DNA from: Bacillota bacterium
GTDB lineage: Bacteria; Bacillota; Desulfitobacteriia; Desulfitobacteriales; JAJXUE01
DNA: 8,423 bases
Assembly (NCBI GenBank): GCA_021786555.1
Contig: JAJYNB010000303.1
Coordinates: 1-8,423, forward strand
Reading direction: 5' to 3'
Below, piece by piece: positions 6,975 through 8,423 of this stretch. A program made the position numbers and the translations under genes. Under the pieces are notes generated by a model. It was not told where the DNA came from. It searched no databases and saw only the letters and a list, made by a program, of their open reading frames with translations. Within the stretch, counting starts at the first letter, position 1, and every line of letters starts with the position of its first letter.

Positions 6975-7735
6975 TCTTGGAAACCAAAGCACTGGGAAGG
7001 GATTTCGGGGGCTTGACGGCTCTAAACGATATTAACTTTGCAATAGATGACCAGGAAATCGTAGCTATAATCGGGCCCAATGGTGCAGGCAAGTCAACCT
7101 TCTTCAATGTTATTTCCGGCTTTTATCCACCTTCACGGGGAACCGTCTCCTTTCGGAACCAGAATATGACGGGAACACCAACCCATATCTTTGCTAGACT
7201 GGGCATCGCCAGGACTTTTCAGACCACCCACTTGTTCTATAACGGCAGTGTTCTTGACAACCTGATTGTTGGCTATCGTCAAAAAACCAAAATGGGTTTA
7301 TTTGATGCCATTTTGCGCACGCCCAGGGCCCGCCGCGAAGAAGCAGACTCCAGAGAAAAGGCGCAGGAAGTCCTTAATTTCATTGGTTTAGCCGGCATAT
7401 CAACTGAGCCTGTCGCAAATATTTCTCAGGAGTCAGCCAAGCGGTTAGCCATCGGGTTGGCTTTGATTTCTGAACCCCGTCTCTTGCTGCTCGACGAACC
7501 GGCAGCGGGCATTAACCACAACGAGACCAAGGGTTTGGTGGAACTCATCCGCAAGATTCGCTCACATGGCACTACTGTCTGTCTGATTGAACATAAAGTA
7601 CAGATGGTCATGGGCTTGGCAGATCGGATTATGGTTCTAAACTACGGCAGCAAGATTGCCGAAGGTTCACCTACGGACATCGGCAGTAACCAAAAAGTCA
7701 TCGAAGCTTACTTGGGGAGGGCTCACCATGCTTAA
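6971..7735 (+). CDS. livG: ABC transporter ATP-binding protein LivG, with degenerate signature motif
   Basis: A 254-aa cytoplasmic ATPase that pairs with LivF to power import. Seen in order: Walker A GPNGAGKS (35-42), Q-loop Gln in RTFQ (Q84), the LivG-type insertion (about 100-130), Walker B LLLLDEP with D175 and catalytic E176, the AAGIN D-loop segment (178-182) and H-loop His in LIEH (H208). The C-terminal extension SKIAEGSPTDI through VIEAYLGR is typical of LivG. The ABC signature, usually LSYGQQ or LPYGDQ followed by RRLEIARAL, here reads ISQESAKRLAIGLAL (151-165). The conserved Gly and Gln are replaced by Glu and Ala. The DNA there is in frame, and neither alternative frame shows a GGQ motif, so an indel error does not explain it. 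AAAGGAG (6957-6963) precedes the start, and livM overlaps by 4 nt. Confidence 0.94.
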   Translation: MILETKALGRDFGGLTALNDINFAIDDQEIVAIIGPNGAGKSTFFNVISGFYPPSRGTVSFRNQNMTGTPTHIFARLGIARTFQTTHLFYNGSVLDNLIVGYRQKTKMGLFDAILRTPRARREEADSREKAQEVLNFIGLAGISTEPVANISQESAKRLAIGLALISEPRLLLLDEPAAGINHNETKGLVELIRKIRSHGTTVCLIEHKVQMVMGLADRIMVLNYGSKIAEGSPTDIGSNQKVIEAYLGRAHHA

Positions 7736-8423
7736 GCTGACCGGCGTAAACGTCATGTACGGAAGTTACCATGCCTTGCAAAACGTCGATTTGGAAATTC
7801 ACCCCGGTGAGCTGGTTGTCTTACTGGGGGCCAATGGTGCCGGGAAATCAACGTTGTTCAAGACTATTAGCGGTTTGGTCAAGCCAACCAGCGGAACCAT
7901 TGACTTTAATCAAACCAAAATCAGCAACCGGCCCTCTCATCAAATTGTCAAACTTGGTATCTCCCAGTGTCCCGAAGGTCGTCAGTTGTTTGCTAATTTA
8001 ACTGTGCAAAAGAACCTGTTACTGGGTGCATATACGCGAAGACTGAACAAGCACGGGGTACGGAACTCTTTAGAAATGGTTTACGAGTTGTTTCCTGCCC
8101 TAAAGGATAAAGCCAACACACCTGCTGCCTCCCTAAGCGGAGGACAACAGCAGATGGTGGCTATCGGCAGAGCTTTGATGTCGGCACCGCAGCTTTTGAT
8201 GCTGGATGAGCCATCAATTGGCTTAGCGCCTTTGGTCGTGAGGCTTATGTTTGACAGTATCAAGAAAATTAACACTGCCGGCACCATGGTACTTCTGGCA
8301 GAACAAAACGCCAACATGGCTTTGCAGATTTCCCACCGTGGCTATGTCTTGGAAAACGGCAGGATAGTCATGCATGATCAAAGTGCGGCTCTGGCAGGTA
8401 ACGAAGCTGTCAAAAAGGCTTAC
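7728..8423 (+). CDS. livF: ABC transporter ATP-binding protein LivF, 3' end outside window
   Basis: The frame opens at ATG 7728, inside the last codons of livG (8-nt overlap), after the ribosome-binding site GGGGAGG (7714-7720). It stays open for 232 codons to the window end. Residues begin MLKLTGVNVMYGSYHALQNV. Walker A is GANGAGKS (34-41), the signature is a perfect LSGGQ (136-140), and Walker B is LLMLDEP with D160 and E161, followed by SIGLAP. The Q-loop position is Glu in CPEGRQLF (E83) and the H-loop position is Gln in AEQNA (Q193), both usual for LivF. The sequence stops at NEAVKKAY, matching the region just before the usual LivF terminus of about 235 aa. Probably only a handful of residues and the stop are missing. 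It partners with LivG as a heterodimer under LivHM. Its overlap with livG suggests coupled translation. Confidence 0.94.
   Translation, partial: MLKLTGVNVMYGSYHALQNVDLEIHPGELVVLLGANGAGKSTLFKTISGLVKPTSGTIDFNQTKISNRPSHQIVKLGISQCPEGRQLFANLTVQKNLLLGAYTRRLNKHGVRNSLEMVYELFPALKDKANTPAASLSGGQQQMVAIGRALMSAPQLLMLDEPSIGLAPLVVRLMFDSIKKINTAGTMVLLAEQNANMALQISHRGYVLENGRIVMHDQSAALAGNEAVKKAY

Overview
The window reads as chromosomal DNA from an anaerobic, Gram-positive-type bacterium, most likely a Clostridia/Peptococcaceae-like fatty- or aromatic-acid degrader. This is an inference from strong Shine-Dalgarno sites of the AGGAGG type, base composition that looks close to half GC by eye, a lipoprotein substrate-binding protein, and stand-alone beta-oxidation enzymes instead of a fused FadB. 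No marker gene fixes the taxon. All genes are on the + strand and coding density is high.

Left half (1-3626): a four-gene beta-oxidation set. It holds the C-terminal 60% or so of a thiolase (cut by the window start), a complete enoyl-CoA hydratase, a complete acyl-CoA dehydrogenase and a complete 3-hydroxyacyl-CoA dehydrogenase. Gaps are 48, 16 and 31 bases, so this looks like one operon. Together the enzymes carry out all four steps of one beta-oxidation turn: acyl-CoA to enoyl-CoA, to 3-hydroxyacyl-CoA, to 3-ketoacyl-CoA, to acetyl-CoA plus a shortened acyl-CoA. The acyl-CoA ligase or transferase and the ETF electron acceptor are not in the window.

Junction (3621-3750): a perfect 10-bp inverted repeat overlaps the stop codon of the dehydrogenase and is followed by five T. 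After it comes a consensus ribosome-binding site that serves only a two-codon reading frame (Met-Thr-stop), then a second strong ribosome-binding site for the transporter lipoprotein.

Right half (3751-8423): a complete-looking branched-chain-amino-acid-type (HAAT/Liv) ABC importer in the order binding protein, permease H, permease M, ATPase G, ATPase F. The last gene starts inside the end of livG and runs off the window a few residues before its expected end. A GC-rich hairpin sits between the binding protein and the first permease, while H, M, G and F are tightly coupled (4-nt gap, 4-nt overlap, 8-nt overlap). The position next to beta-oxidation genes suggests the imported ligand could be an organic acid degraded through CoA thioesters, although branched-chain amino acids remain possible.

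The window is mostly ordinary metabolism and I see no new defence or mobile system. The most unusual point is in the ATPase pair. The ABC signature of LivG is strongly degenerate (SQESA in place of a GGQ-type motif), while LivF has Glu and Gln in place of the usual Q-loop Gln and H-loop His. All these changes fall in the same composite ATP site, which predicts an asymmetric transporter with one canonical and one degenerate site.
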